A stretch of 64,000 nucleotides of DNA from Typhlomys cinereus (taxonomy: Eukaryota > Chordata > Mammalia > Rodentia > Platacanthomyidae): positions 8,027,421-8,091,420 of the forward strand of contig JALPQD010000004.1 in the NCBI GenBank assembly GCA_023101885.1. Direction: 5' to 3'. The notes beneath the pieces were generated by a model, which did not search any database, was not told the DNA's origin, and worked only from the letters and a program-made list of their open reading frames with translations. Numbering within the stretch: position 1 is the first letter of the stretch; each line of letters starts with the position of its first letter. A program made the translations under genes and the position numbers. Below, in pieces: positions 1-13,500 of the stretch.

Positions 1-1380
1 AGAGAGAAAAAGCTGTAACACTTCTTAAGAGATGACTTCTCTGTAGCAACAGCAAGAGACAAAAAACAGAATTTTTTTTAAAGAACTAAGATGGACTAAT
101 AGGCAAACTAGACTTCCTCGATATGACCAGAAAAACAAAAAAATGAGGCCAACATGAAAATATTTTCAGATAAACTGAAATAAAGAATTTATAAGATATT
201 TAAACAGGGGTTGGGGATTTAGCTCAGTGGTAGAGCACTTGCCTAGCAAGCGCAAGGCCCTGGGTTTGGTCCCCAGCACCGGAAAAAAAAAAAAAAAAAA
301 AAAAAAGATATTTAAACAATTTATAAAGAAAAAGAAAAAAAAGATCCTAAAAATAAGTTTTAAGAAAGAAGGGGAAAAAAACTTCATGATATTAGAAAGA
401 AAAAAATCGGGTATGTAAAGCTGACCTTGTTCCCAAGAACACACATGGAGAGAACTGACATCCAACAATTATCCTCTGACCTCCGCACATGAGCTACAGT
501 ACACAAGCCCATCTGCACATACTCTCGCTCTATTAAATACAGTGTTAAAAATACAAACAAAAAGAGAAAAAACCAAACAGGTGCCAGTGGCATAGCTCAG
601 CAGGCAAGGCACATGCTGGGAATCTGGGGACCTGAGTTCAATCGTTAGGGCCCACAAGGTAGATGGAGAGCCTGGGCTTCCAGAAGTTGTCACACACACC
701 TAAGCATCCCTGGGCCTACTGTTTCTCAATTTTTAAAAAGTTAAACAAACAGAAAGGACAGAAACAGGCCTCAGTCATGAAAGGGATCCCCAGATCCCTC
801 TACTGATGGGAACAGCACAGCTACACTGCAAAAAGCAAAGCTGAAGAGCGCTTTTAAAGAAAGAAGAAAACAATTAGGTAAAAACAGAACAAATGAAAGC
901 CAGCAAAGAAACTTAAATATTAACATCCCAAAAGGATCACTGAGCTTAGAAATGCAAAGAATGCGCTGTGATGGCAGGCACACACTCACAGTCTTAGCAC
1001 TTGGAGTGTAAGGCAGGGGGACAGTGAGCTTGAGGCTAGCCTGGGCTACACAATGAGACCCCACCTGAAAGGGGAAGGGGGCAGAAACATCAATAGAGCA
1101 CTTCTTACCAAACTGTTTAGCCAGACTCTCAACATGAAAATCACTAGACAAATCTCCAAAACAACTGGGTTTTTCAAAAGTGTCAATGTCCAAAAGATTA
1201 ATCAAAAAATAACCCTACAGATAATTCCCTATAAGGAAGGAAATTTGCTTCCCATTGAAATCTGCATTGCTTACACAGAAGGATGCTATTGTTTGTAGGA
1301 GTAACATGCCAAGGTGAACTCTCTTGTCAAAATGTTTCACACACAGAATCTAGAGACCAGTGCAGAATAAGCAAACCTAC
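1..1380 (-). other. TRAFD1: TRAFD1 intron 6 (partial), repeat-filled
   Basis: This stretch lies 3' of TRAFD1 exon 6 in the transcribed direction, so it is read as the start of intron 6. I found no further TRAFD1 exon here; the protein region that should follow exon 6 is absent, so the next exon lies beyond the left edge. Contents: an ID element (207-304), a degraded B2-superfamily SINE (about 580-710) and a B1-type SINE on the plus strand (about 968-1065, with a 'gaggctagcctgggctac' core). Confidence 0.7.
207..304 (+). mobile_element. ID-family SINE, full length, with target-site duplication
   Basis: The sequence starts GGGGTTGGGGATTTAGCTCA, the classic rodent ID head. It carries tRNA-like A-box (TAGCTCAGTGGTAGAGC) and B-box (GGTTTGGTCC) regions and ends in a pure A tract. 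A 14-bp direct repeat, aagatatttaaaca, sits at 193-206 and again at 305-318. The close match to the rat-type ID sequence and the perfect duplication indicate a recent insertion. It is not a tRNA gene: it has no foldable acceptor stem and ends in poly(A). Confidence 0.95.
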
Positions 1381-1587
1381 CCTTCATGTCGCTCAGAGAA
1401 GCAGGGCCCCCAGGAGACGGGTCCGCCTCACACACCGCCCTCCAGAAGTCCTGCTCTGCCCCGCCGGAGGCCTGCCCCTCATTCTGCAGACTCAGCGCCA
1501 ACATGAAGTCCAAGTCTGCAGCATCTTCCCCGCTCTCCTTAGGGGGCTGTCGGCTTCTGTTCCTGTCCTGCCTTTCCTGTTCTTCAA
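1381..1587 (-). CDS. TRAFD1: TRAFD1 coding exon 6
   Basis: 207 bp. The acceptor is ccccaag at 1588-1590, and the donor (exon end ATGAAGG, then GTAGGT) starts at 1380. It reads EEQERQDRNRSRQPPKES, then an acidic stretch and LDFMLALSLQNEGQ, then AEQDFWRAVCEAD and LSDMKG. The segment resembles a ubiquitin-interacting motif but has Met where the conserved Ala is expected, so UIM function is only a possibility. The exon leaves phase 1 for the next exon, which is not in the window. Confidence 0.93.
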
Positions 1588-4500
1588 CTTGGGGAAAAGA
1601 AATCAACCAGTGCTCAGGACACATCAGAACTCGGCCAAGCAAACTGTGTCAACAGACACCCGCCCAACTCCACTCGTACCTGTAGCCCTTGGTTCTCACA
1701 GGCTTTTAAAATGAGTCTACCACACACTTCCTTTATTACCACACATTACTAGGTAATGATACTGAGCCTGTGAGCCAGGTACTGACTATGCATCTGACAC
1801 ATGCCACCTCTACTGTAACAAAACGGTTTAGAGCACAGGGCCTAACCACCAGAACTCACATCGGAGCTCTGCCACACACCTGTCCTCACAGTTTGCTGGT
1901 CCCTGAGCCCCATGTGAAGCATCTGCAACACATAGGCCTAACTCGCAGCTGCACTGTCGGCAGACTATCGTCAGCATCACAGTCACCGCTTGGCAACAGC
2001 TATTCCTCCCAGTGCTACCCCGTCACCGTTGGCTTCCTAAAATCAAGATCACTTTGGTTCTACTCCGACTCTGCCCCGGTATGTGATCCCATTCCCGTCC
2101 AAATCCCAAGCACGACTCACACAGATTATTCTGAATTGGAAAATGAGCAGCCATGTCCCTTCGGCTGGTGGTTCTACTTTGGAAAGGCTCCGATTCCAAG
2201 CGTGGCAGGGGCCTTCCAAGCACCCTCATTGGTGGGTCCAGTGCCTCGATCTGTCTAAGGAGCTGAGATGCAATCCAGATTCCATCTTGACCCCAAGACT
2301 CCTCGTATGCATTGGGAGGCACGGCAGCCGAGCTTCTCTTTTCCTCCTCTCCCCGCCCACAAACTTCAGGGTGGGTCTTCAGATCTTTTACAAGCACATT
2401 GCGCCCACAGCTGCCACATAGCTCTGTCCGAGCACCACAGTAATCTTCATGCTCCTTCAGTTTGAGAACAGAAAGTTCCAAATCACAGTGCTGGCAGAGG
2501 GCAAGCCGCAGTGGGCACTCGGTCTCCTGAAATGTGACGCAAGGCAGTGGTTATATACTTCCAAGGAGGGGCTGCATTTCAGTACAGGCTTCTCTTCCAA
2601 ACCCTAGCTTTGCCTGCTGTGCTTCTTAAGGATTATGAGCCACAAGGCTGTGCAAAAGAAATTCTTAGACTCTAGAGTTGGGCATGGTGGCACATAACTG
2701 CAATCTTAGCACTAGGGAGATAAAACCAAGAGTGTTAGGAGGGAGATCAAAGCCATCCTCAAGCTACACGGTAAGGATGAGAGCATAAACCTCAAAAAAT
2801 AAAATAAAATAATAAAAGAATAAAAATAAAAGAACCTACCAGACCATCCTTCTGTGTACATATAGCAAATTAATCCAAAAATAGCCAGAGTCCAAAATCT
2901 AGTAGTAACAGTCCAGGTGCAACTAACACCTGCCTCCTAACCCTCCATCCCCCCTTATTCAGTCTTTGGTGGCTAGAATCAAGGATGAGCAGAGAACAGA
3001 AAGAAAAAGACCTTGCTAACTTTCATGTTTCCCTTCAGCATCAGCTTCAGTTTTAATGACGTTTGTGGTTTTGAGGCAATGTCTCACATAGCCCAGGTTA
3101 GCCTCAGTATCCCTAAGGAGCAAAGGATGACCTTAAAACTCTTGATCTTCCTGCCACCAACCCCAAGGGCTGGGGTCACACAAGTGTTTCAAAGGCTTTT
3201 TTTTTGGGGGGGGGACTACTGAGGATGGAACTTAGGGCTTTGTGTATGCCATGAAAGCATGTGACCAACTGAGTCACATCCTAGCATAGTACTTGTTTCA
3301 AATGAGTCAAATAAACCAGTTCTACTCCAAAGTCTCCACATTCTTCACTAGTGAGGATAACCCCAAAGTATAAATGTACATGGAAAAAAATCTCCCTTCC
3401 ATTTGTGAATTGTCATCAAAACAATAAAATCATGACAATATAAGGAAACATGCTATTATATGTACATAGGATATTATAATATACACATAATCTAAAACTG
3501 GAAACTTAAGCTTAGGAATTCAATGTGACAACATTTCAAAAATTTTAAAACTTACAAACATTATGCCAGAGCAAAAAATTATTTTCGTACAAACTACACT
3601 TCTTTGGTTTGGTTTTTGTTTTGAGACAGAATCCTCCTGTGTTGTCCTGGCTGCCTTGAACTCTGGACCTCCTACCTCAGCCACTATGCCTGAGCCTGTC
3701 CCAGAGGCAGACAGCACAGAGAGCAAGGTCTGGGATTAGATGCCCAGGTCTGCCAAAACATAACACCACATGACACTCCAACTTCCTCAAAAGTTTTTCT
3801 TTTTCTATTTTCACGTATATGAGAGACATACGTGGGTACATGTGCATGTACATGAGGGTCTAAAGCTGATAGCAGGAATCATCCTCACTTTTCCATTTTA
3901 TTCTTTTTAGACAGGGTCTCTAATCAAACTCAAGCTCGAAAGACAAGGCTGGTCTGACTAGCCAGCTGCTGGGGGGAGTCTCAGGCTCCGCCTTCCAAAG
4001 CTAGAATTACAAGTGGACTGCCACATCCATCTGGTATTCTCGTGAGTTCTGGGGATCTGAACTCCGGTCACTCCACCTGTATAGCAAGCATTTTAACCAC
4101 TGAGCCATCTCTCTAGCCCTCCAAATATTTTTAAAGCAGTTTGTACACACATGATACTTAATTGCAGGAAACACAATGAATAGATAAAGGCAACCTAGAA
4201 AGCTGAAGAATCTAGGGAAGACAGGTGACTTCGAGCTTCTGCCCAGCATGCAGGAAGTTCTGGTCTTACCACAACACATACACCAGAAGTAGTGGGGTAT
4301 GTCTGTGATGCTGACACCCAGAATTAAAGAGGCAAGAGGATCAGAAGAGTTCAAAGTCATCCTGAACTACACAGCAGATTTGAGGCCGGTCTGGGATACC
4401 TAATATTCTGTCTCAAAAAGGGCGAGGGGAGAGCGAGAGATGGCTCAGGAATTAAGAATCTGCCTTGAAAGCAGAAAGTCCTGAGTTTAGATCCTGGATC

Positions 4501-7500
4501 TCATATAAAAAGGCCAGAAAGAAATGGTAGTGGCCTGTACTTCCAATCCTGGAAGGTGGAGTCTGGGAAACTCTAGAGCAAGGCAAAGAGGAGGTAGAAG
4601 CAATCCAGGGTGAATCCCAAAGTCATTTGTGGGCCTCCACAGGCATACATAGTGTCCTCTCTCTCTCTCTCTCTCTCTCTCTCACATACACACACACACA
4701 TGCACGCACGCACGCACACACGCACACAAAGAGGTAGATGGGATGAGGAGAATATAGGAATAAAACTAAGTTTGAAAGAGAAAATTTTTGCGCATATCTT
4801 TTCCTCCCCTTAAAATAGTATATCTGAGGTTTGCCCAGAGCGGGGATCCCATCTCTAGCAAAGACACAGTGTGATGATGCTGCCTGCGCAGGGAGCACAC
4901 AGGAGACTGAAGCAGCAGCTGCAGAAAGCTCAAGGTCAGTCTGTGTTACATGTGTACAAAATGCTAACTACAGTTGCAGAGCAAAACCCTCCTTCCCTCC
5001 CAACCCCCCCACAAAATATTACATCAAATATAACAGATATAAAACCAATTCAGAAAGTTAGTTTTTTTCATTTTGTTTTGTGGCTGTGAGGATTGCACCC
5101 AGGGCTCTACGCATGTTACCCACTGAACTATATCCCCAGTCCTATTTTATTCTTATTTTGAGACACTGTCTCAGTAAGTTGCCCACACTAGCTTTGTACT
5201 CAACCAGGACTCCAACTTTCCATCCTCCTGCCTCTGCTGAAATTATAGTTTGCACACCAACCCCAGCTTCAAAAAGATTTTCTTATAAAGGTTTTTACTG
5301 GGGCTTGTGAGACAGCTCAATGGCTAAAGCACTTGCTTGCAAACATGGAGACTGATCCCTGGAAGCCCACATGGTGCATATGTGCACTCTCCCCTTTCAA
5401 ATGACAAATGAATAAATTAAATATTTTTTTAAAAAAGGTTTTCATTGGAATGCCACTGGCTTAAGGCAGTCAAATAAAGAACAGTCACTGGCACACACCG
5501 AGGAACACTATATCACAAGTAAGTCTGCAAAGCATGTACTGCAGCAATGGTGAATGAGAAAAGGTATTAAGAATTAGGAAAAAGGTCAAGTCTAGAAAGC
5601 AAAACTCTAACCTCATGCTGTTGCAGTCTGGCAGTAGGGATTTTGGTTAGTGAACATCCTGTATTTGTACTTTGTAGTAATTGGCATGTCACAGGGGACA
5701 CCCAGAATAGAAGAGTGAAGCAGGGAGACAGGTCTCAAGAGGCTGCAGACAGGAGCTAGAGCCAGCGCAATACTCATTATTGTTACCATGAGGCTCCTTC
5801 ATATGCAATGCTAAGAAAGAAAGAATGGTAGCTGGAAATGCAGCTTCCTGACAAAGCGCCTACCTCGAACATATGAGGCCTGGGCTTGATCCCAGCACCC
5901 TTAGAATTTTTTTTTTTATTAAAGAAAACTAGTAGTGGGGCTGGAGAGGTGGCTCAGGGGTTAAGCCTCTGCCTTGCAGGCGGAAGGTCCTGAGTTCGGA
6001 TCCTAGACCTCACGTATAGACGCCAGGTGGAAGCAGGGGCCTGGTCCTGGTAGGGCGGAGCCTGTGAATCCCAGAGCAGAGTAAACAAGGAGAAGGCGGT
6101 CCATGGTGGTTCCCGAATTTGTCCGTGGCTCTACACACACATACACGCGCACAATTGAATAAATAATAAAAAAAATGTAAAGAAAACTAGTAGTGACAAG
6201 GTACCTATGACACACACTCCTCTAGGCTGTGGATGTTCCTACTTTCTTTCTGTACTTTCCAAATTTTCTACATTGAATATGAATTACTTTTTATAACTTA
6301 GGATAATTAGTTATGAATAAAAATCATTACAGTTTTACTGAAGTATGCAGAACAAAAGGGCCAATTTAAAGCCCCCCCACCCCTGCAAGGTTCATGTGTG
6401 CATACTCCTGTGAGCATACCTCTCACTCAACAAGGCTTTAGGCACAAAAGGCAAGTTATCCAAGTGGTCAAGAAGACAAAACAAAACTCTAACCTGTAAG
6501 GCAGACGGGTGCTCAGAAGCTGCCTCAAAGTGGCAACCAAAGATGGGTTTCACACTCTCCCCGAAAAGTTACCAATAGCTGAGCTCCAGCAGAAACTACG
6601 GACTTAGCTCCACAGGAAAAACTGAAGCATAAATAGGGTGTCAGACAGCATCAGAGAGTCAACTCTGGCAGTCAAAGTTTCAGAGAATGAAGACTGCCCA
6701 TTGATTCTTGCTGCACGTGGCTGTGGTTGCAGGAAGACTGGCCCACTAGCTTTTCCTTTCCCATGCAACACTAACCTCATGCTTCTGTAACTGCCTCTTC
6801 TCCAACTTCTTGTTACACTTGCAGGTCACCTAGGAAAAGAAGCGAGAATCTATGAGGTGGCTCTCTGACAATATGCTTACACTGACGCACAGTGTCAAGT
6901 ACACCACATATGAGTACTCAGGAATGGGCAGTTCACCTGACAGTGTTCTGTGGCCATGTGAATCTCCATGTCAGATTTGGGAAATGGTTCCTTGCAGATG
7001 GGACACATACCAATGTTCCTTTGACAGTGGATTTCATGGATGGTAAAATTATACACGGGAATCTCTTTTTTGCTACAGAAATAAACCAAAGAAAAAGGCA
7101 AGCATTACTAATTGGTCTGTGCCTTTTTGGCACAGTGGGAGCACATAGAAATCTGCCTCTCCAGGAGTGTGGAATTTGCTCCCCTGCCCCTTCCTTCACA
7201 CAGTGCTCAAGTAGCCCAGGCTAGCCTCAAAGTCACTATGTAGTCAAGACCTTTAATTCCTGATCCTCCTAACTCCACTTCCCGAAGACAGACTACAGTG
7301 TGTCTCACCATAATACAGCTTGTTTTTAAAGAAAAAGTCACACTACAACCTCATCTGGCCTCACAGCTATCCACAGCCTCATCCAGTGCTTCGATATCAA
7401 GCATGCCTGATAATTATCTTTTCTTTCTTTTTCTGGGTTTGTGTGTGTGGAGGCCCAAGGGTGACTTCAGGAATCGTCCTGGATTGTTCTCTCACCTTAT

Positions 7501-10500
7501 TGTTTTGCTCTGGGATTTCCCAGGCTTCATCATCCAGATTGGAATTACAGGCCACTGCCAATGCACCTAGCTATTCTTTTATTTTCCCCTGGGATTCGGG
7601 GATCTGATCTCAGGTTCCTTTGCCTGTGAAGCCAAGGCTTTATCACTGAGCCAATTCCCCAACCCCATTTTTACTTCATTTTATTTTTGAGACAGATTCT
7701 TGCTATGCAGTCCAGGTAAACTTCGAACTCCTTTCTCGGCCTCCCAAGGGCTGGGATTGCAACATCAGGTGCAACTACAACTGACTAATGGCTTTCTTTT
7801 AACAGAAAAAAAAAAAATTTACAAGCTGCTAAAGATAATCTGCTAACATGAAATATTTTAGGGCTAAAAAACCTCAGAACTGAAATACGCTTAAGAGCCA
7901 CATCATAATATGACAGAGCAAATTTCAAAAGCAGGCAGAGCTGGTGAGATGGCTAAGGGGTTAACCTTTGCCTCACAAGCAAAAGGACCTGAGTTCAGAT
8001 CCCAAGCAAACACTAGACAAAATGGTGGTGGCCTGTAATTCCAGCCCTGAAGTAGAGCCTAGGAAACCCCAGAGTAAAGCAATTTAGATGATTCCTGATG
8101 TCACTCTTGGGTCTCCCCAGCACACACAGTGCCCTCTGTGCATACACAACCACACATGCTTACACACATAGACATACCTACACACATACACAAGCAGATG
8201 TACAAGGCCAGAGTGGTGCACACACTTGCACTCCCAGCACTTGGGAAGTAGGAACTACCCTGGGCTACATGAGACCATGTCTAGAGGCATAAAAATAGTA
8301 TTTATTAGACCACAGAGCATCTACTGTCTACATTTACAACTCTGGGAAAAATAAAAATATATTTACAACAATCATTTAACATAATTTGCCAACTGGGTTT
8401 TTTTTCTTTCAAAACTTCCATGTTAGGGGCTGGAGAGGTGGCTCAGGGGTTAAGCCTCCGCCTTGCAGGCGGAAGGTCCTGAGTTCGGATCCCAGATCCC
8501 GCGTATAGACGCCAGGCGGAAGCGGGGGCGGCCTGTGCTTCTGGTCCTGGTAGGGCGGAGCCTGTGAATCCCCGGGCAGAAGGAGGTGGAGGCGTCCATG
8601 GTGGTTCGCAAATTCATCCGTGGTTCTACACATACACAGACACACACACACATAGACACACACATGCACAGGCACATACACACGCACATGCGCACAGTTG
8701 AATAAGTAATAAAAAAAAAAAAAAAAAAAAAAACTTCCATGTTATTCCTAAACGTTCCAGATAAAGTATCAATACATCTGTTTCCTACCAACACATGAAA
8801 GATATATTGTAAGTCAGATAAATGAGAACATAATTCCACAGCTGGATTGAAAATACCTAAAAGCCTCATAAAAACATAAGCCAGATTAATGGAGTTCTTT
8901 TTTGTTATTGTTTTGCTTTGTTTTGGAGACAGGGTCTCATGTAGCTCATGCTAGCCTTGAATTTGAGATGTGGATGACCCTGAACTTCCAATTCTCCTAC
9001 TTCCACCTCCCCAGTGCAGAGATTACAGGTGTGAGCATCACCACATCCAGTTTATGTGACACTAGGGAATCAAACCAGTTCTCCTGCACACTAGACAAGC
9101 ACTCTACAACTGAGCTACATCCCCAGCCACTGGCTAAGCCAAGATGAAAAGTAAAATTTCACTGCAGAGAGAAATGACTTAAAGGACATGAGAAATGCCC
9201 TGAGACCTTCCAAACAATAAACCAGAAATCTACTCTTGAACACATGCAAAAAAAAAAAGTCCAAATCTTCTTTCATACATGGTCTGTACCCTATAGGTGA
9301 ACTTTCCTGCCTAGATAATGCTCTAGGAAGAGACAACTACAAAATCATCTTCAGTCGAAGTCAACTTTTGTTCATCAGTGGCTATCAATATCCTGAATGC
9401 AACTGAAAAGAGATATGGAGTGCCTTTTCTTAGGAACCAGCAGACATAGGCTCACAGACAACTCTCAAAGCTGGAAAGCTAAGCATGCAGATAGACAAGG
9501 AGCCTCTGGGCTTAGTCCTCTGTGTTAAACTGCTTTTTTTCTTTAAATTGCTCTGGTTTTAAGTAACCTTGCTTCCAATAGGTTTTTATTAACTCCCTTA
9601 GCATAGTTATTTATACACTATCCTAGGACAGAGACTCCTTCAAATTGGAACAGACTGAAAATAAAGCCACCTTGACCCGTGTGCCTGCTTTCCTCTCAAG
9701 TCACATGCTTTTCTGCTTCATCTATTACAATGATCCCTTTGAGCCAGGAAGACCTAGACAGGGCTCATAAATGACATCAAGTGAGAAAGAACCCTTAAGG
9801 ACAGACACTTTTGATGGAATGCAGTCTTAGCTGTGCGGGGGAAAAGAACACCAGTCAGCAGCCAACCTTGTTCTGCAAGGGACAAGGAGAAGAGCAGTCT
9901 CTACAAGGCAATCCACAGCAACCACCCCCAGCATCTGTAGCAACCACCTATCTGCAGCAACCGAGTTCCCTTATTCAACACTTCTCAATGACCGTAAAGC
10001 ACTAAGTGAAACACCAGTCAGACAAGTCTTGTTTAGCTTCTGTTTGTTTTCTAAGGGTCCTAAGCTGGGCACATGGACATACTTGTAAACCCATCACTTA
10101 GGCAGGTACAACTCAAATTGAGAATCAGCCCGGACTACAAAACAAATTCAAAGTCATCCTGGAGCTACATAGCAAAACCTTGTGTCAAAAGAAAAACAAT
10201 AGGGCTGGAGAGGTGGCTCAGGGGTTAAGCCTCTGCCTTGCAGGCAGAAGGTCCTGAGTTCGGATCCCAGATCCCACGTATAGACGCCGGGGCGGCCTGC
10301 GCTTCTGCCCCTGGTAGGGCGGAGCCTGTGAATCCCAGGGCAGAAGGAGGTGGAGGCGTCCATGGTGGTTCCCGATTCGTCCGTGGTTCTATACACACAC
10401 CTACACACATGTGCGCGCACATACATACGCACACACGCACAACTGAATAAAAAAAAAAAAAAAAAAAGGATTCTCCGGGGATTGGGGGAGGGGAGGCACT

Positions 10501-13500
10501 GGGGGGGTGGGGAGGGAAGGGTGAGGGGAGGGTGAGCAGAGGGATGGGGGGGGAGGGAGGGAACCGGTGTACCTATTAAGTTTGTATGAGCGGAGATAAT
10601 AAAAAATGTTTAAAAAAAAAAAAAAGAAAAACAATAACACATATCAAGATAAATTTCTGAAAGACCCACAGCAAGCAGCTTAGGAGCTGCTGACTATCGC
10701 TGGCTGTCCAGGTTCCATACTAGCACTTATGCACATCAAAAACACCACCACAGGCGGCTTGTTGTTCAAGTCTTGCCCAGTCTTCAGCAGCAATTTGGAA
10801 ACCATGAAATGGTAACAGCTGAATGTGAGCACCTCAGAGTTCAGCTACTGCCTAGCATGCACAAGGTCCACACTGAACCTCCCACTTAGAGTTTAGCTAG
10901 AGCCTTTCCTTTCCTTTTTATTTTGTGAATTTGTGTGTGCATGTGTGGAAGCCAGAGAACAACTTTGTGGAGCTGGTTCTCCTTTTACCATGTGGATTCC
11001 AGGGATCAAACTCCAACGTGGGTGATCAGCCAACAAGCACTTTATCCACTTAGTCCTCCCGTTGGTCTTTCTTGTAAGGAGCAAAAATCCTTTATCAAGT
11101 TTAAACTGGTGTTGGCATGATGGCTCAGGGCTGAAGTGCTTACCACACATGCTGGACAACCTGAGTTCAATCCCCAGAGCCCACATAAAGGTGGAGAGAA
11201 CGAATTGTCCTCTGACCTCCAAATGCATGCCCACCAGCACATCACACACAAAAGTTAAAAAAAAAAAAAAGCCCAGGTCCTGCCTGTAATCCCAGCACTC
11301 AGGCAAAGGCAGAAGGGTTAATGCAGGCTTGAGGCCAGCTTAGGATATACAATGAGACTGGTTCCAACAAAAAGAGAGAGAGGGGCTGGAGAGGTGGCTC
11401 AGGGGTTAAGCCTCTGCCTTGCAGGCGGAAGGTCCTGAGTTCGGATCTTAGACCCCACGTATAGACGCCAGCGGAAGCGGGGGCGGCCTGCGTTTCTGGT
11501 CCTGGTAGGGCGGAGCCTGTGAATCCAGGGGCAGAGTAAACAAGGAGGAGGTGGAGACGTCCATGGTGATTCCCGAATTCGTCCGTGGTTCTATACACAC
11601 ATACACACACGCGCACACATGCATACGCGCACAATTGAATAAATAAAAATTTAAAAAATATTTTAAAAAAAGAGAGAGGAAGGAAGGAAGAAAGGAAGGA
11701 AGGAAGGAAGGAAATATGTGCTAGTTTTTCAAGTGCCCATCTATAAGGGCTGGAAGTATTATTGAGTGGCAAGGGCTGGCCCAGAGCAAGACCCCAGATT
11801 CAGTCCCAGCACTTCGGGACCAAGTGAGGAAGGTAGGGCCTAAGGAATTCCATCTCTTGCTAAATTATCATCTGAATACAGCTTTACAGCTTGAATCACT
11901 TCTTTCTACCTAAGCCAACCACCTTGTCAAATTACAACAGGTCATTTATCCAGCATTGTTAAAAACCTCAAGTTCTGCTGACTTGCACGGTTAAGTATGT
12001 GTGGTGCAATTCCAATTTCAGCCTAACAGTAAGTAATTCATCACAGAAAGGTGTTGATCCTAACTTTAGTAACATCACACTGAACATCTTACCAGTTGTC
12101 ACAGAGTCGAGTATCCTGGTCATCAAGAAACTCCGCCATCTTAGCTCTTCCTGAAAACTATAAAGGAAGAAGTATAAACTTTCAATTTCGTTTCTGCTTT
12201 AAAGATGACATGCAAAAAACAAAACTAACTAGCCCCTGAGGTTTTCTTTTCATTGCTTTTAAATATTCAATTCAAAACAACTTGACTTACAAAAACAGTT
12301 GCCAAATACATATATATTTATATATATATAAAATGTATGTATATATAAAATTTACATATCTATATATAAAATAAAACAGTAACAAGACAATATTGAGAAC
12401 TCCTTTATGGAGTTAGGGAGCCAATGGCCTGCCATCTTCACTGAACTGATGAACTCCAGATTCACTGAGACACTCTGTGCCTCAAAAAGTATGGCAGAGA
12501 AATACGGGAAGACATCTGACAAACACTCCTGGCCTCTGCATACGCACACATGCATGAACATGAATACACACACACAGAGAATTCCTGTATGCTTTTTGCT
12601 CAGTTTCACTAAATGTTAGCATCATAAACAACTACCTAGAAAATTCTAATATATAGTCATCCCAACATGACTACTACCACTACCATTAGTACTATTTATT
12701 TTACTATCCAGGTTGCTAGTTACTTTTTTTGGTTGCTATGTATATATGTTACACATTTTTTACAAATGTATAAAAACTGTTAAGCTCCGACTGGGAGTCA
12801 AGCTCAGCAGGCAGAGTGCTTACCCAGTGTCCACAAGACTCTGGGTTTAATCTCCAGCACTGCATAAAACTCAGGAGGGTGGCATGTGACTGTAAGCCTA
12901 ATTTGAGAGGTGGATGTACACATCACTGGGGGGGAGATGACTCAGCAGGTAAAAGTATCTTGGCACTAATGGGCTGGGGAGATGGCTTAGGGATTAAGAC
13001 TGCCTCCCAAGCAGAAGGTCCTGAGTTCCGATCCTAGGTCCCACATAAAAATGCCAGGTGGAAACAATGACCTGTGCTTCCGGCCCTGGTGGGTGGAGCC
13101 TAGGAAAACCCAGAGCAAAGCAAGGAGGTAAAAATGCAGAATGATTCCCGAAGTCTCACTCTTGGCCCCTCACAGGGACTTACAGTGTCCTCTGATACAC
13201 ACAAACACATAAAGTAAATAAATAAAAATTTTTAAAAAGTACTTGGCCCTAAAACTGATGATCTCAGTTCCAGGCCAGCACCACATAAAAAGCCAGCTGA
13301 ATGGCAACTACCTGTAATCAGCCTATGGGGAAACAGGCAGCTCAGGACTAGCAGGCCTCAAGCAGACAGTACAGCAGCAGCAGCAAGGGAGATCCTGCCT
13401 CAAAAAGGTGGAAGGTGACGACCAACTTCTGAAAATTGTCCTCTGACTTCTCAATGTACACAGAGAGCCTCTCATCTGGCATAGAATCTGAGAGCGAGCC

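Larger units (their letters stand above)
7073..12092 (-). other. TRAFD1: TRAFD1 intron 2, SINE-rich
   Basis: 5.0 kb without exons. Contents: B1-like fragments at about 7200-7300 (-) and 7690-7790 (-); older B2-superfamily SINEs at 7436-7672 (-), 7939-8200 (+), 10925-11050 (-) and 11105-11265 (+); young SINEs at 8426-8729 (+) and 11382-11666 (+); a composite SINE/L1 insertion at 10202-10621 (+); a B1 at about 8920-9050 (-) followed by an ID-like copy at 9054-9130 (-); and a B1-like piece at about 10062-10190 (+). The stretches 9130-10060 and 11720-12090 show no repeat I recognise. Confidence 0.7.

Noticed and set aside
207..304. Possible tRNA gene (A and B boxes present)
   Set aside because: It is an ID SINE: it lacks a complete cloverleaf, has a poly(A) end and has target-site duplications.
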